Shown one piece after another: positions 53,429 to 63,242 of a DNA stretch of 64,000 nt. Where the stretch lies: the NCBI RefSeq assembly GCF_006717145.1, contig NZ_VFQF01000001.1, positions 1,426,001 to 1,490,000 of the forward strand, given 5' to 3'. The notes under the pieces were generated by a model. The model worked only from the letters and a program-made list of their open reading frames with translations, was not told the origin of the DNA and ran no database searches. Position 1 is the first letter of the stretch, and every line of letters starts with the position of its first letter. The position numbers and the translations under genes are program-made. Source of the DNA: Humibacillus xanthopallidus (lineage in GTDB: Bacteria > Actinomycetota > Actinomycetes > Actinomycetales > Dermatophilaceae).

Positions 53429-53791
53429 CTACTGCTGGTCGGGCGCCGACAGAGTGAGGCCGGCACCTTCGATGCCGGTCGATGGCGGCCACGGGCAGAG
53501 CCGATCCAGACACATCCACGCCACGTCAGCATCCGTCAGCTCACCGCTTCGGACGTGGCTGACGAAGTCGGCGACGGGCAGCTCGAGCATGACCTTGCCC
53601 GGTCCCGGGCGGAACTGGCGCGCAAGGACGACCTCGTTCGCAGCCGTGACGGCGACGACCGCCACGGTGCTGCCCCCAACCAGAACGTCCCAGTCCGCCT
53701 CGCGCTCATCAGGCATGGCGTAACGGCGCGTGGTCACCGTCAGGTAGCCCGCCGGTCCGGGCCGTTCGCCGAGCAACGTCCACGTCCTCAC
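53429..53791 (-). pseudogene. NUDIX hydrolase remnant lacking the Nudix box
   Basis: The 120-residue frame begins like an ADP-ribose-pyrophosphatase-type NUDIX protein (YAMPDEREADWDVLV, EVVLARQFRPGPGKVMLELP). Where the family continues with AG-x(5)-E-x(7)-REUxEExGU it jumps directly to VADFVSHVRSGELTDADVAWMCLDRL, which is the usual C-terminal helix region. About 60-70 codons with the whole catalytic box are missing, without a frameshift. It starts at GTG 53789-53791. It is almost certainly non-functional as a hydrolase, although the frame is open. Confidence 0.7.
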
Positions 53792-53855
53792 CCCAGGACC
53801 ATGGACGAGGACGACTCAGCCACCCTCAGACCACCATCGGGGTCTCACGAGGAAG

Positions 53856-54130
53856 CTACGCCTGGAACTCGACCCGGTACGCATCGCCGACATCGGACTT
53901 CAGGTGCTGTGCCAGCTCGCGCCCGCGTCTCATCCACACCCGGTGCGCGCGTTCGTCGACGATGGCGTAGCGGTGCTCGCGAACGCCCATGAGGTCCTCC
54001 CACTCCCGGGCCTAGTCGCGCAGCCATCCCGCCACCTCGAGCTGGTCGAGGTCGGCCATGCCGGTGTCGTTCCACACCGGATCGGCGCAGTAGTCGGGAA
54101 ACAACCGCAGCAGCGAGCGGGCATCGGCTG
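53856..54130 (-). pseudogene. Stop-interrupted gene of unknown function
   Basis: The reverse strand reads SLLRLFPDYCADPVWNDTGMADLDQLEVAGWLRD, then an in-frame TAG (54012-54014), then AREWEDLMGVREHRYAIVDERAHRVW and on to a second TAG at 53856-53858. Both halves have coding character. I recall the LFPDY-ADPVW-GM-DLD pattern from small uncharacterised actinobacterial proteins of about 100 residues. No good start codon is visible upstream of the first half. The simplest reading is a decayed gene. Confidence 0.55.
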
Positions 54131-54166
54131 ACTCTCCCCCGCCACTTCCAACGTATAGCGCAGTGG

Positions 54167-54186
54167 GGGGCTTGCGGCAAGACCCC
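54167..54186 (+). promoter_or_regulatory. Rifamycin-associated element (RAE) upstream of helR
   Basis: GGGG-CTTG-CGG-CAAG-A-CCCC is an inverted repeat that matches, from memory, the RAE described upstream of rifamycin-resistance genes (rph, arr, rox, helR) in actinobacteria. It ends 56 bases before the helR GTG. A CAGAAT -10-like hexamer follows at about 54200, so the element would overlap the -35 region. Induction by rifamycins is inferred from the literature on the element. Confidence 0.75.
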
Positions 54187-54242
54187 TGTGCTGACGCAGA
54201 ATCACCGGCCGAGGCCAGAAATCCTCGATCGGAGCTGATGAC

Positions 54243-57128
54243 GTGAGCCCCCTGACCACCGACGCCTTCGCACTCCCCGACCACCTCTCCCCCAAGGCTG
54301 ACCCGGCGCTGATCGCCGATGACGAGCGGCACTTCGCCGCAGTCGCGGCCGCCCTCGCGCGGGCGACTGCCGACGTCACCGACCGCCTCGCGGCCGCGCG
54401 ACGGGCACCCGTCCGCACCGGGCAGGCAGCGCTCGACCGCGACCAGGAGGTCCATCGGCTGACCGGCCGGTTGCGAGCCCTCCAGCGCTTCGGCCTCGAC
54501 CTCTGCCTCGGCCGCATGGTCGCGGCCGACGACGCCGAGCCCCTCTACGTCGGAAGGCTGGGCCTCACCGACGACGCTGGCAACCGACTCCTGCTCGACT
54601 GGCGCTCCCCTGCGGCGGAGCCGTTCTTCGGTGCGACGCATGCGGACCCGATGGGCCTCGCGAGCCGCCGGCGCTACCGCTGGACGCGAGGGCGCGTCAC
54701 CGACTACTGGGACGAGGTCTTCACGACGGACAGGCTCGCCGGGCAGGCGGCCCTCGACGACCAGTCCGCCTTCATCGCCAGTCTCGGCACGAGCAGGTCA
54801 CCACAGATGCGTGACGTCCTCGCCACCATCGCGGCCGACCAGGACGCCATCATCCGCGCGGGATCGCGCGGCGCCCTCGTCGTCGACGGCGGCCCGGGCA
54901 CCGGCAAGACGGTCGTCGCGCTGCACCGGACGGCATACCTGCTCTATGCCGACCCCCGCCTGGGGCACCGCCGCGGCGGAGTGCTCTTCGTGGGGCCGCA
55001 CCAGCCCTACCTCGCGTATGTCGCCGACGTCCTCCCGAGCCTCGGCGAGGAGGGAGTCCAGACCTGCACGCTGCGCGACCTCGTCGCCGAGGGGGCAAGC
55101 GCTCCCGACGAGGTGGATCCGGTGGTCGCCCGCCTCAAGGCGTCCGCCGACCTCGTGCGGGCGGTCGAGCCGGCCGTGGCGCTCTACGAGGAGCCGCCGA
55201 GGGAGGCGATGCTCGTCACGACTCCGTGGGACGAGGTCTGGCTCACGCCGCTCGACTGGGCCGACGCCTTCGCTGCCGGCGCCAGCCTGCCGCACAACGA
55301 GGCGAGGGAGGACGTCTGGGAGGCGCTGCTCGGCATCGTCGTCGAACGACACGACCTCGAGGACCGCCTCGACGACGACGGTGCGGATGTCGAGCCGGAG
55401 GCAACCCCCGAGATGGTGCACCGAGCGCTTCAGCAGGACCGCGACCTGCGCGCTGCCTTCGACCGCGCGTGGCCGGTCATCGAGGCCGACGACCTCGTCG
55501 GGGACCTGTGGTCGGTGCCGGCCTACCTGCGCCGGTGCGCCCCCGGCCTCGGCGCTGAGGAGGTCCGCCTGCTTCAGCGGGCAGCGCCGACCGCGTGGAC
55601 CGCCTCCGACCTGCCACTCCTCGACGCGGCGCGTCGGCGTCTCGGCGACCCGGATGCGGCGCGCCGCAGGCGCCGGCGCGACGCGACCATCGCCGCCCAA
55701 CGTGCGGAGATGGCGCGGGTCATCGACCACCTCATCGCGACGGACGACTCCGATATGCACGTCATGTCGATGCTACGAGGGGCCGACCTCGGCGGCGCCC
55801 TGGTCGACGAGTCCGCCGGAACCGAGGCCTCGGGTGGGCCCACCGACCCTGACCTGCTTGCCGGCCCCTTCGCGCACGTCGTCGTCGACGAGGCACAGGA
55901 GCTGACCGACGCCGAGTGGCAGATGCTCCTGGCGCGGTGTCCGTCGCGCAGCTTCACCATCGTCGGTGACCGCGCTCAGGCGCGGCACGGGTTCACGGAG
56001 TCGTGGACGGAGCGGCTCGCGCGAATCGGTCTCGACCGCGCCGCGCTCGCCTCCCTCACCATCAACTACCGCACGCCCGAAGAGGTCATGGAGGAGGCGG
56101 AGCCGGTCATCCGTGCGATGGTCCCGGACGCCAACGTGCCGACCTCCGTCCGGCGCACCGGCATCCCTGTCAGGCACGGGTCGACAGCCGACCTCGATGA
56201 CGTGATCGACGGCTGGCTTGCCGCCCACGCTGACGGGATCGCTTGTGTCATAGGCGATCCCACGTTCAGCCCACGCCAGCGAGTGCAGTCGCTGACCCCT
56301 CAGCTCGCCAAGGGACTGGAGTTCGACCTCGTCGTCCTCGTCGACCCCGACGCATTCGGTAGTGGCATCGAGGGGACGGTCGACCACTACGTCGCGATGA
56401 CACGAGCAACCCAGCAGCTGGCCATCCTCACGAGCCACAAGGCGGCAGAGTCGATTCCGTCAGGTGAGATCTCGAGAGCCCTCTGCTGCAAGGGCGTCCA
56501 CGGCCGACAGCAGGGCAGGACGGTCGGACATCGTCCGGCGCCACACGAGACTCACCGTGCGCTCGGAGACGGGGTCGACGATCGGCACCGCAACCACCGG
56601 GGCCGGCAGCGGTCCCCTCCCCAGCCGGGGCACGAGCGCGATCGCCTCACCCTGACCCACGAGGGCGATGTGCGTGGCGAACTCCATCGCGACGTGGACG
56701 ATGCGGGGCGCCCTGCCGATGTCCGAGCACATCCTCAGGAGCCACTGGTGGCAGATCGAGCCGGGCGCCACGCTCACCCAGCCGGCATCGACGACGTCGT
56801 GCACCGTGACGCTGGCCCTCGTCGCGAGCGGGTGGTCCCGGTGCACGAGCACGTCGGCCCGGTCGCGGCCGAGGTGGCGCACCTCGAGGTGGTCGGGGAT
56901 GGCGAGCGGCAGCGGCTCCCAGTTGTGCACGAGGGCGAGATCGTGCGAGCCGGACGCGACGGCATCGACGGCCTCCCACGGGTCGATCTCGTCGGGACGC
57001 AGCACGACGTCCGGCGCAGCCTCGCGCAGCCGGGCGAGAGCCCCGACGACGATCCCGCGGTAGGCCGTCGCGAAGGTCGCGAGGCGGACGGTGCCGACCA
57101 CCTCGCCGCTCGCGCCGAGGACTCGTGA
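54243..57128 (+). CDS. helR: HelR-type RNA polymerase-protecting helicase, with stop-less 3' extension
   Basis: Superfamily 1 ATPase of the HelD/HelR group; HelR dislodges rifamycin from RNA polymerase. The N-terminal arm is followed by LLDWRSPAAEPFF, Walker A GGPGTGKTVVALHR near residue 220, VVDEAQELTDAEW near 545, [32 protein letters not shown] and the motif VI region VDHYVAMTRATQQLAILTS near residue 730. GTG 54243 has GGAG eight bases upstream. The family should end within about ten residues after LAILTS. Here no stop occurs and the frame runs a further 220 codons antisense through lysR, with arginine/histidine-rich shadow-like sequence. The real product may be longer, frameshifted or truncated; the gene body to about 56460 is sound. 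Confidence 0.8.
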   Translation: MSPLTTDAFALPDHLSPKADPALIADDERHFAAVAAALARATADVTDRLAAARRAPVRTGQAALDRDQEVHRLTGRLRALQRFGLDLCLGRMVAADDAEPLYVGRLGLTDDAGNRLLLDWRSPAAEPFFGATHADPMGLASRRRYRWTRGRVTDYWDEVFTTDRLAGQAALDDQSAFIASLGTSRSPQMRDVLATIAADQDAIIRAGSRGALVVDGGPGTGKTVVALHRTAYLLYADPRLGHRRGGVLFVGPHQPYLAYVADVLPSLGEEGVQTCTLRDLVAEGASAPDEVDPVVARLKASADLVRAVEPAVALYEEPPREAMLVTTPWDEVWLTPLDWADAFAAGASLPHNEAREDVWEALLGIVVERHDLEDRLDDDGADVEPEATPEMVHRALQQDRDLRAAFDRAWPVIEADDLVGDLWSVPAYLRRCAPGLGAEEVRLLQRAAPTAWTASDLPLLDAARRRLGDPDAARRRRRRDATIAAQRAEMARVIDHLIATDDSDMHVMSMLRGADLGGALVDESAGTEASGGPTDPDLLAGPFAHVVVDEAQELTDAEWQMLLARCPSRSFTIVGDRAQARHGFTESWTERLARIGLDRAALASLTINYRTPEEVMEEAEPVIRAMVPDANVPTSVRRTGIPVRHGSTADLDDVIDGWLAAHADGIACVIGDPTFSPRQRVQSLTPQLAKGLEFDLVVLVDPDAFGSGIEGTVDHYVAMTRATQQLAILTSHKAAESIPSGEISRALCCKGVHGRQQGRTVGHRPAPHETHRALGDGVDDRHRNHRGRQRSPPQPGHERDRLTLTHEGDVRGELHRDVDDAGRPADVRAHPQEPLVADRAGRHAHPAGIDDVVHRDAGPRRERVVPVHEHVGPVAAEVAHLEVVGDGERQRLPVVHEGEIVRAGRDGIDGLPRVDLVGTQHDVRRSLAQPGESPDDDPAVGRREGREADGADHLAARAEDS

Positions 57129-57368
57129 CTCGAGCAGCTCCATCTGGGCGAGGAGGTCGCGGGCCGACTCGGTCAGGGTGCGGCCGGCCTCGGTCAGCAG
57201 GACGCCTCGCCCCTGCCGCTCGAGCAGGGCCGCCCCGGTCTGCGCTTCGAGACGTTTGATCTGCTGCGACACGGCGCTCGGGGTGTAGTCGAGGGCCGCC
57301 GCCGCGGCACCCACCGAGCCGTGCCGCTCGACCGCGACGAGGGAGCGCAGCGCCACCGGATCGATCAT
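56460..57368 (-). CDS. LysR-family regulator
   Basis: A 302-residue regulator with the N-terminal helix-turn-helix SLVAVERHGSVGAAAAALDYTPSAVSQQIKRLE (residues 8-40) and the periplasmic-binding-like effector domain beginning VRLATFATAYRGIVVGAL. It is divergent from an EamA transporter gene, a common pairing in which the LysR protein controls the exporter. Its whole length except the first 80 codons is overlapped antisense by the extended helR frame, but codon use and similarity leave no doubt that this is the coding strand. Confidence 0.9.
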   Translation of the reverse strand: MIDPVALRSLVAVERHGSVGAAAAALDYTPSAVSQQIKRLEAQTGAALLERQGRGVLLTEAGRTLTESARDLLAQMELLESRVLGASGEVVGTVRLATFATAYRGIVVGALARLREAAPDVVLRPDEIDPWEAVDAVASGSHDLALVHNWEPLPLAIPDHLEVRHLGRDRADVLVHRDHPLATRASVTVHDVVDAGWVSVAPGSICHQWLLRMCSDIGRAPRIVHVAMEFATHIALVGQGEAIALVPRLGRGPLPAPVVAVPIVDPVSERTVSLVWRRTMSDRPALLSAVDALAAEGSRDLT

Positions 57369-57391
57369 GAAGCGATGCTACACAGTAGGGG

Positions 57392-57408
57392 CCATTATTG
57401 TTTGATGG
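57392..57408. promoter_or_regulatory. Possible LysR-type binding site
   Basis: CCAT-TATTGTTTG-ATGG is an AT-rich inverted repeat in the 73-base gap between lysR and the EamA gene. It has the size of a T-N11-A box. The assignment is positional. Confidence 0.4.
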
Positions 57409-57441
57409 ACCTGCACGGTCTCGACCCTCGACGATGGGCGC

Positions 57442-58407
57442 ATGCGCTCGCGTGACTCCGCCCTGGCCGTCCTCGTCGCCCTGATCTGGGGCACGAACTT
57501 CGTCGCGATCCGGACCGGCCTCGACTCGATGCCGCCGATGCTCTTTCTCGCGGTGCGCTTCGTCGTCGTGTGCGTGCCGGCGGTCTTCCTCGTCCGGCGG
57601 CCTGCGCTGCCCTGGCGCGACCTCGCCCTCATCGGGCTCTTCACGAGCCTCGGCCAGTTCGCGCTCATGTACCTCGCCCTTCACCTCGGCATGCCGCCGG
57701 GCCTGTCGTCACTCGTGCTCCAGGCACAGGTGCTCCTGACCGTGGTCATCGCGGCCCTGTGGCTGCGCGAGCGGCCCTCCGTGCCGCAGCGGCTCGGCGT
57801 TGCCGTCGGCGGTGCCGGCCTCGTGACGATCGCGGTCGGGCGTGGCCTGTCGGCGCCCGTGCTGCCCCTCGTCGTGCTCGTGCTGGCGGCCGTGTCGTGG
57901 GCGGTCGGCAACGTGCTGACCCGTCGCGCCGGGGCGCTGACGGGCCCGGGAGCCGGGCTCGGGGTGACGGTCTGGTCCGGCCTCGTCGTGCCGCTCCCCG
58001 CGCTCGTGCTCTCGCTCGCGATCGAGGGACCGGATGCCGTCGGCACGGCCCTCACGCATCTCCAGTGGTCGGCGGTGCTGTCGACGGCTTACACCGCCTA
58101 CCTCTCGTCGCTGCTCGGCTACGGCATCTGGAACACGCTGCTCAGCCGTCACCCCGTCGCGAGGGTGACCCCCTTCGCGATGCTCGTGCCCGTCTTCGGG
58201 ATGGCGGCCGCGGCCGTCGCCTTCGGTGAGCGGCCCACGGTCCTCGAGGCGGCCGGTGGCGCAGTCCTGCTCGCCGGCGTCGGGGTCGCGGTGCTGCGAC
58301 CGCGTCGCTCAGCCGACGTCGCCGTCGACGTAGAGCCAGCGACCGGCCCTGCGGCCGAACCTGCTGACCTCGTGCAGCTCGCCGGTGCGCGCCCCCCGGC
58401 CGGCTGA
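57442..58407 (+). CDS. EamA-family (DMT superfamily) transporter
   Basis: A 321-residue protein with ten membrane segments in two EamA repeats (VLVALIWGTNFVAIRTGLD starts the first; VLAAVSWAVGNVLTRRAG the second; the conserved G-E near FGERPTVLEAAGGAVLLAG closes it). Exports amino acids or metabolites in known cases. The membrane part ends near residue 288; the last 33 residues form a hydrophilic tail encoded antisense to the 3' end of the YchJ-like gene (99-base overlap). The divergent LysR protein is the likely regulator. Confidence 0.87.
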   Translation: MRSRDSALAVLVALIWGTNFVAIRTGLDSMPPMLFLAVRFVVVCVPAVFLVRRPALPWRDLALIGLFTSLGQFALMYLALHLGMPPGLSSLVLQAQVLLTVVIAALWLRERPSVPQRLGVAVGGAGLVTIAVGRGLSAPVLPLVVLVLAAVSWAVGNVLTRRAGALTGPGAGLGVTVWSGLVVPLPALVLSLAIEGPDAVGTALTHLQWSAVLSTAYTAYLSSLLGYGIWNTLLSRHPVARVTPFAMLVPVFGMAAAAVAFGERPTVLEAAGGAVLLAGVGVAVLRPRRSADVAVDVEPATGPAAEPADLVQLAGARPPAG

Positions 58408-58737
58408 CGGCTCGCGCCAGCGTGCGACGAACTCGACGACACCCGTCTCGTCGTCCTCGCCGCCACCCTCGACGCGCAGCACGGTGAGGCCCGTCCACGT
58501 CGTCGCCGGGTCGGGCGTCACCCGCTCGGGCCGCGTCGCGGGGTGCCACGTGCGCCACCCGTGGAGGGCCTCCCCGACGGCGTATGCCGTGTAGCGCGAC
58601 CGCATGAGCTGCTCGGCCGTGGACGCGAGACGTTCGCCCGCGACGAGCGGGCCGCAGCACGCGGCATACGGGAGCGTGCTGTCGCAGGGGCAGAGCTCCC
58701 CCTCCGGGACGACGCGACTCCCGCCCCCGAGCGTCAC
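58309..58737 (-). CDS. YchJ-like (UPF0225, SEC-C/NTF2-like) protein
   Basis: A 142-residue protein. The N-terminal zinc-binding segment is CPCDSTLPYAACCGPL, followed by RLASTAEQLMRSRYTAYAVG and the NTF2-like YchJ core, with VEFVARWRE and the C-terminal HEVSRFGRRAGRWLYVDGDV. The function of the family is not settled. The GTG at 58735-58737 overlaps the NUDIX stop by four bases (GTGA). It converges with the EamA gene with a 99-base tail-to-tail overlap. Confidence 0.85.
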   Translation of the reverse strand: MTLGGGSRVVPEGELCPCDSTLPYAACCGPLVAGERLASTAEQLMRSRYTAYAVGEALHGWRTWHPATRPERVTPDPATTWTGLTVLRVEGGGEDDETGVVEFVARWREPSAGRGARTGELHEVSRFGRRAGRWLYVDGDVG

Positions 58738-59411
58738 GACTGGTGGGTGCGCTGGGCCTCGCGTGCCGGCCACGGTGCGTCGTGCGGACGCAGCGTCGAC
58801 CAGTCCCGTGCCCGGGACAGCTGGGCGCTGAGCAGGCCCACGAGAGTGGCCGAGTTGCTGATCTGGCCGGCGAGCGCCGCGTCGACGGCGTCGTCGAGCG
58901 GGACCCAGAGCGGCCGGAGGGTCAGCTCCTCCGCGGTGCGCTGGTGCGCCTCGTGCGGCGGCACGTCCCGAAGGTCGCGCGCGAGGAAGACCCGGACCGT
59001 CTCGGGGAAGGCGCCCGGCGAGGTGACGTCGTCGGCGAGGACGTGCCACTGCTGCGCGACGAGGTCGACCTCCTCGGCGAGCTCGCGTGCCGCGGCCTCC
59101 CACGGCGGCTCGCCGTCGACGTCGAGCAGGCCCGCCGGCAGCTCCCACACGTGGGCACCGCAGGCGTGACGGTACTGCCGGATGAGCAGCGCCTGGTCGA
59201 TGCCGTCGACCGTGCGCAGGGCCAGCACGGCCACGGCGCCCGGATGGGTGACGAGGTCGCGCGTGACGACGCCGCCCTCGCCGAGGTCGACGCGGTCGCG
59301 TCGCACGTCGAAGATGATGCCCGCGAAGGGCGTCGACGACTCGAGCACCGGTTCGCTGCGCCAGACCTCGACGAGGTCGGCCGCCGTGCCGGTGGGGGCG
59401 GTGAGGCTCAC
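58734..59411 (-). CDS. NUDIX hydrolase, ADP-ribose pyrophosphatase type
   Basis: A 225-residue protein with an intact Nudix box: G-LLDVDG-E-PPWEAAA-REL-AEE-VDL near residues 110-130. Upstream are LLIRQYRHACGAHVWELPAG and downstream the typical SPGAFPETVRVFLARDL. ADP-ribose pyrophosphatase relatives usually follow pyrG in actinobacteria. The GTG at 59409-59411 starts four bases behind pyrG, so the two are in one operon. It is intact, unlike the NUDIX remnant at 53429. Confidence 0.9.
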   Translation of the reverse strand: MSLTAPTGTAADLVEVWRSEPVLESSTPFAGIIFDVRRDRVDLGEGGVVTRDLVTHPGAVAVLALRTVDGIDQALLIRQYRHACGAHVWELPAGLLDVDGEPPWEAAARELAEEVDLVAQQWHVLADDVTSPGAFPETVRVFLARDLRDVPPHEAHQRTAEELTLRPLWVPLDDAVDAALAGQISNSATLVGLLSAQLSRARDWSTLRPHDAPWPAREAQRTHQS

Positions 59412-59415
59412 GCGG

Positions 59416-61176
<1,761 letters not shown>

Positions 61177-61184
61177 GGGCTTTG

Positions 61185-61190
61185 AGTCTA
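61185..61190 (-). promoter_or_regulatory. -10 element directly before pyrG (likely leaderless)
   Basis: Reverse-strand TAGACT is followed after eight bases by the first pyrG GTG, the spacing at which transcription would start on or beside the start codon. There is no room for a Shine-Dalgarno sequence. Confidence 0.5.
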
Positions 61191-61279
61191 CGTCACGCGC
61201 AGGGGGTCGGGGTGCAGCATCCCAATCGCTGGCGCGTCCCGCGCTGAGGCGGTCGGCTCGCGGGGCTTAGGACGACCCT

Positions 61280-61330
61280 GCGGGCGCTCGGGCTGGGGCT
61301 GCGGGCGCGCTCGGGCTGGGGCTGGGGCTG
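61280..61330. repeat. G-rich direct repeat in the pyrG-recN gap
   Basis: GCTCGGGCTGGGGCTG occurs twice (near 61286 and 61309), separated by GCGGGCGC, and the second copy is followed by another GGGGCTG unit. It lies in the 167-base gap between the pyrG start and the recN stop. No gene or further signal is apparent in this gap. Confidence 0.7.
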
Positions 61331-61343
61331 TGGACCGACAGGG

Positions 61344-63233
61344 CTAGGCCGCAGGGCCGCGCGCGGCACCCGCGCGAGCCCGCTTGGCCCGCGGGGCCTT
61401 GGCCGTGGCAGTGACGCGCCCGGCTCGCACTGCGGCGGTCTGGTCGACGAGGTCGCTCGCGTGGGCGAGCCCGGCCTCGGAGTCGGGGTCGCCGCCCATC
61501 ATCCGCGAGAGCTCGCGCAGGCGCTCCTCCCCCGCCACGACGCTGACGCTGCTCGAGGTGACCCGTCCGTCGTCTGCCTTGTGCACGACGAGGTGGCGGT
61601 CGGCGAAGGCGGCCACCTGCGCGAGGTGGGTCACGACGATGACCTGCGAGTGCTCGGCGAGCGCGGCCAGGCGAGCCCCCACGTCGAGCGCCGCGCGACC
61701 ACCGACGCCGGCGTCGACCTCGTCGAACACGAAGGTCGGCGGACTCGTGCGCTCGGCCCGTGCGCCACGGCCAGCCCGACGGGACGAAGCCGGGTCGGCT
61801 CCGCCGTTGCCCTCGAGCGCCCCACGGTCGGCGCCGACGACCTCGAGGGCGAGCATCACTCGGGACAGCTCACCGCCCGAGGCGGCCTTGGCGACGGTGC
61901 GCGGCGGCGCGCCACGGTTGGCGGCGAGCAGGATCTCGACCTCGTCGATCCCCAACCGCGACAGGCGAACTCGCTCACCGTCGGGCAGGGCGACACCCTC
62001 GGGGTCGAGGCGGTGGCGAACGTCGACCTCGACGACGGCACTGCCCATGGCGAGGTGCGAGAGCTCCTCGGAGACGCGAGCCCCGAAGTCGGCGGCGGCG
62101 AGGCGGCGCATCTGCGAGAGCTCGATCGACGCGGCGACGAGCTCGTCGCGCAGCTGCGCGACCTCCGCCTCGAGAGCGGTGACGCGGTCGTCGGCCCGCA
62201 CGAGCGTGTCGAGCCGCGCGGCAGCGCGACCCGACCAGTCGAGGACCTCGTCGACCGTCTCGCCGTACTTGCGCGTGAGCCCCGCGAGGGTCGCCCGGCG
62301 CTCCTGGACGTAGCCGAGCCGACCGGGGTCGATCTCGATGTCGTCGAGGTAGGCCGTGAGGTCGGCGGCCAGCTCGCCGACGAGGGTGCCGACCTCGTGG
62401 AGCCGCTCGTCGAGACTGCGCAGGGCCTCGTCGTGCAGCGCGCCGGGGGCCAGCGCCGAACGTGCCGAGCCGATGAGGTCACGGGCACTGCTGACGGGCT
62501 CACCGGCATACTCGTCGCCGGAGAGGTCGGAGAGCGCCTGGCTCGCTGCGAGCCGAAGCGTGTCGGCGTGGGCGAGCCGCTCGTCCTCGGCGCGCAGGGC
62601 GAGGTCCTCACCGGGCTGCGGGTTGACGGCCTCGATCTCCTCGAGGGAGGCCGTCAGCGAGTCGATCTCACGGGCCCGTTCGCGAGCCTCCGCGACGAGG
62701 CGGGCGTGCTCGCGGTCGGCGGCCCGCCACGTCTCGTAGAGCTCGCCGACGGTGTCGCGCCGGCTCGCGAGCTCGCGCCCGCCGAAGTCGTCGAGCACCT
62801 CGCGGTGGGCATCGCCCTGGCGCAGGCGCCACTGGTCGGCCTGGCCGTGCACGGCCACGAGCATCTCGCCGAGCTCGGCGAGCACTCCGACGGGCGCGGT
62901 GCGCCCGCCGACATGGGCACGAGAACGGCCTGCGGCAGCGATGCTGCGAGCGATCACGAGCTCTCCCTCGTCGTGCTCGGCGCCCGCCTCCGCGGCGCGC
63001 ACGAGGGCGGGGTGGCCGAGGGGCAGCTGGACGACACCCTCGACGAGTGCGGAGTCGGAGCCGGTGCGCACGAGGCTCGAGTCGGCTCGCTCGCCGAGCA
63101 GCAGGCCGAGGCCCGACACGACCATCGTCTTGCCGGCGCCGGTCTCGCCCGTGAGCACGTTGAGCCCCGGGCTCAGCTCGAGCAGGGCGTCGTCGATGAC
63201 ACCGACGCCCCGGATCCTCATCTGGCTGAACAC
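61344..63233 (-). CDS. recN: DNA repair protein RecN
   Basis: SMC-like ATPase of double-strand break repair. The 629-residue product has Walker A LTGETGAGKTMVV at about residues 22-34, two coiled-coil arms, the ABC signature SGGELSRVMLALE near 455, and Walker B TFVFDEVDAGVGG near 500. Between signature and Walker B there is an insertion of about 25 residues (ALEGNGGADPASSRR and an Arg/Ala-rich stretch) that most family members lack. It follows nadK by nine bases, a typical actinobacterial pair. Confidence 0.94.
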   Translation of the reverse strand: MFSQMRIRGVGVIDDALLELSPGLNVLTGETGAGKTMVVSGLGLLLGERADSSLVRTGSDSALVEGVVQLPLGHPALVRAAEAGAEHDEGELVIARSIAAAGRSRAHVGGRTAPVGVLAELGEMLVAVHGQADQWRLRQGDAHREVLDDFGGRELASRRDTVGELYETWRAADREHARLVAEARERAREIDSLTASLEEIEAVNPQPGEDLALRAEDERLAHADTLRLAASQALSDLSGDEYAGEPVSSARDLIGSARSALAPGALHDEALRSLDERLHEVGTLVGELAADLTAYLDDIEIDPGRLGYVQERRATLAGLTRKYGETVDEVLDWSGRAAARLDTLVRADDRVTALEAEVAQLRDELVAASIELSQMRRLAAADFGARVSEELSHLAMGSAVVEVDVRHRLDPEGVALPDGERVRLSRLGIDEVEILLAANRGAPPRTVAKAASGGELSRVMLALEVVGADRGALEGNGGADPASSRRAGRGARAERTSPPTFVFDEVDAGVGGRAALDVGARLAALAEHSQVIVVTHLAQVAAFADRHLVVHKADDGRVTSSSVSVVAGEERLRELSRMMGGDPDSEAGLAHASDLVDQTAAVRAGRVTATAKAPRAKRARAGAARGPAA

Positions 63234-63242
63234 GGGTCCACC

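Noticed and set aside
56461-57128. The C-terminal extension of helR as a genuine fused domain
   Set aside because: It is exactly opposite the lysR coding region, rich in Arg, His and Gly, and shows no motif or fold pattern; it is better explained by a missing stop codon.
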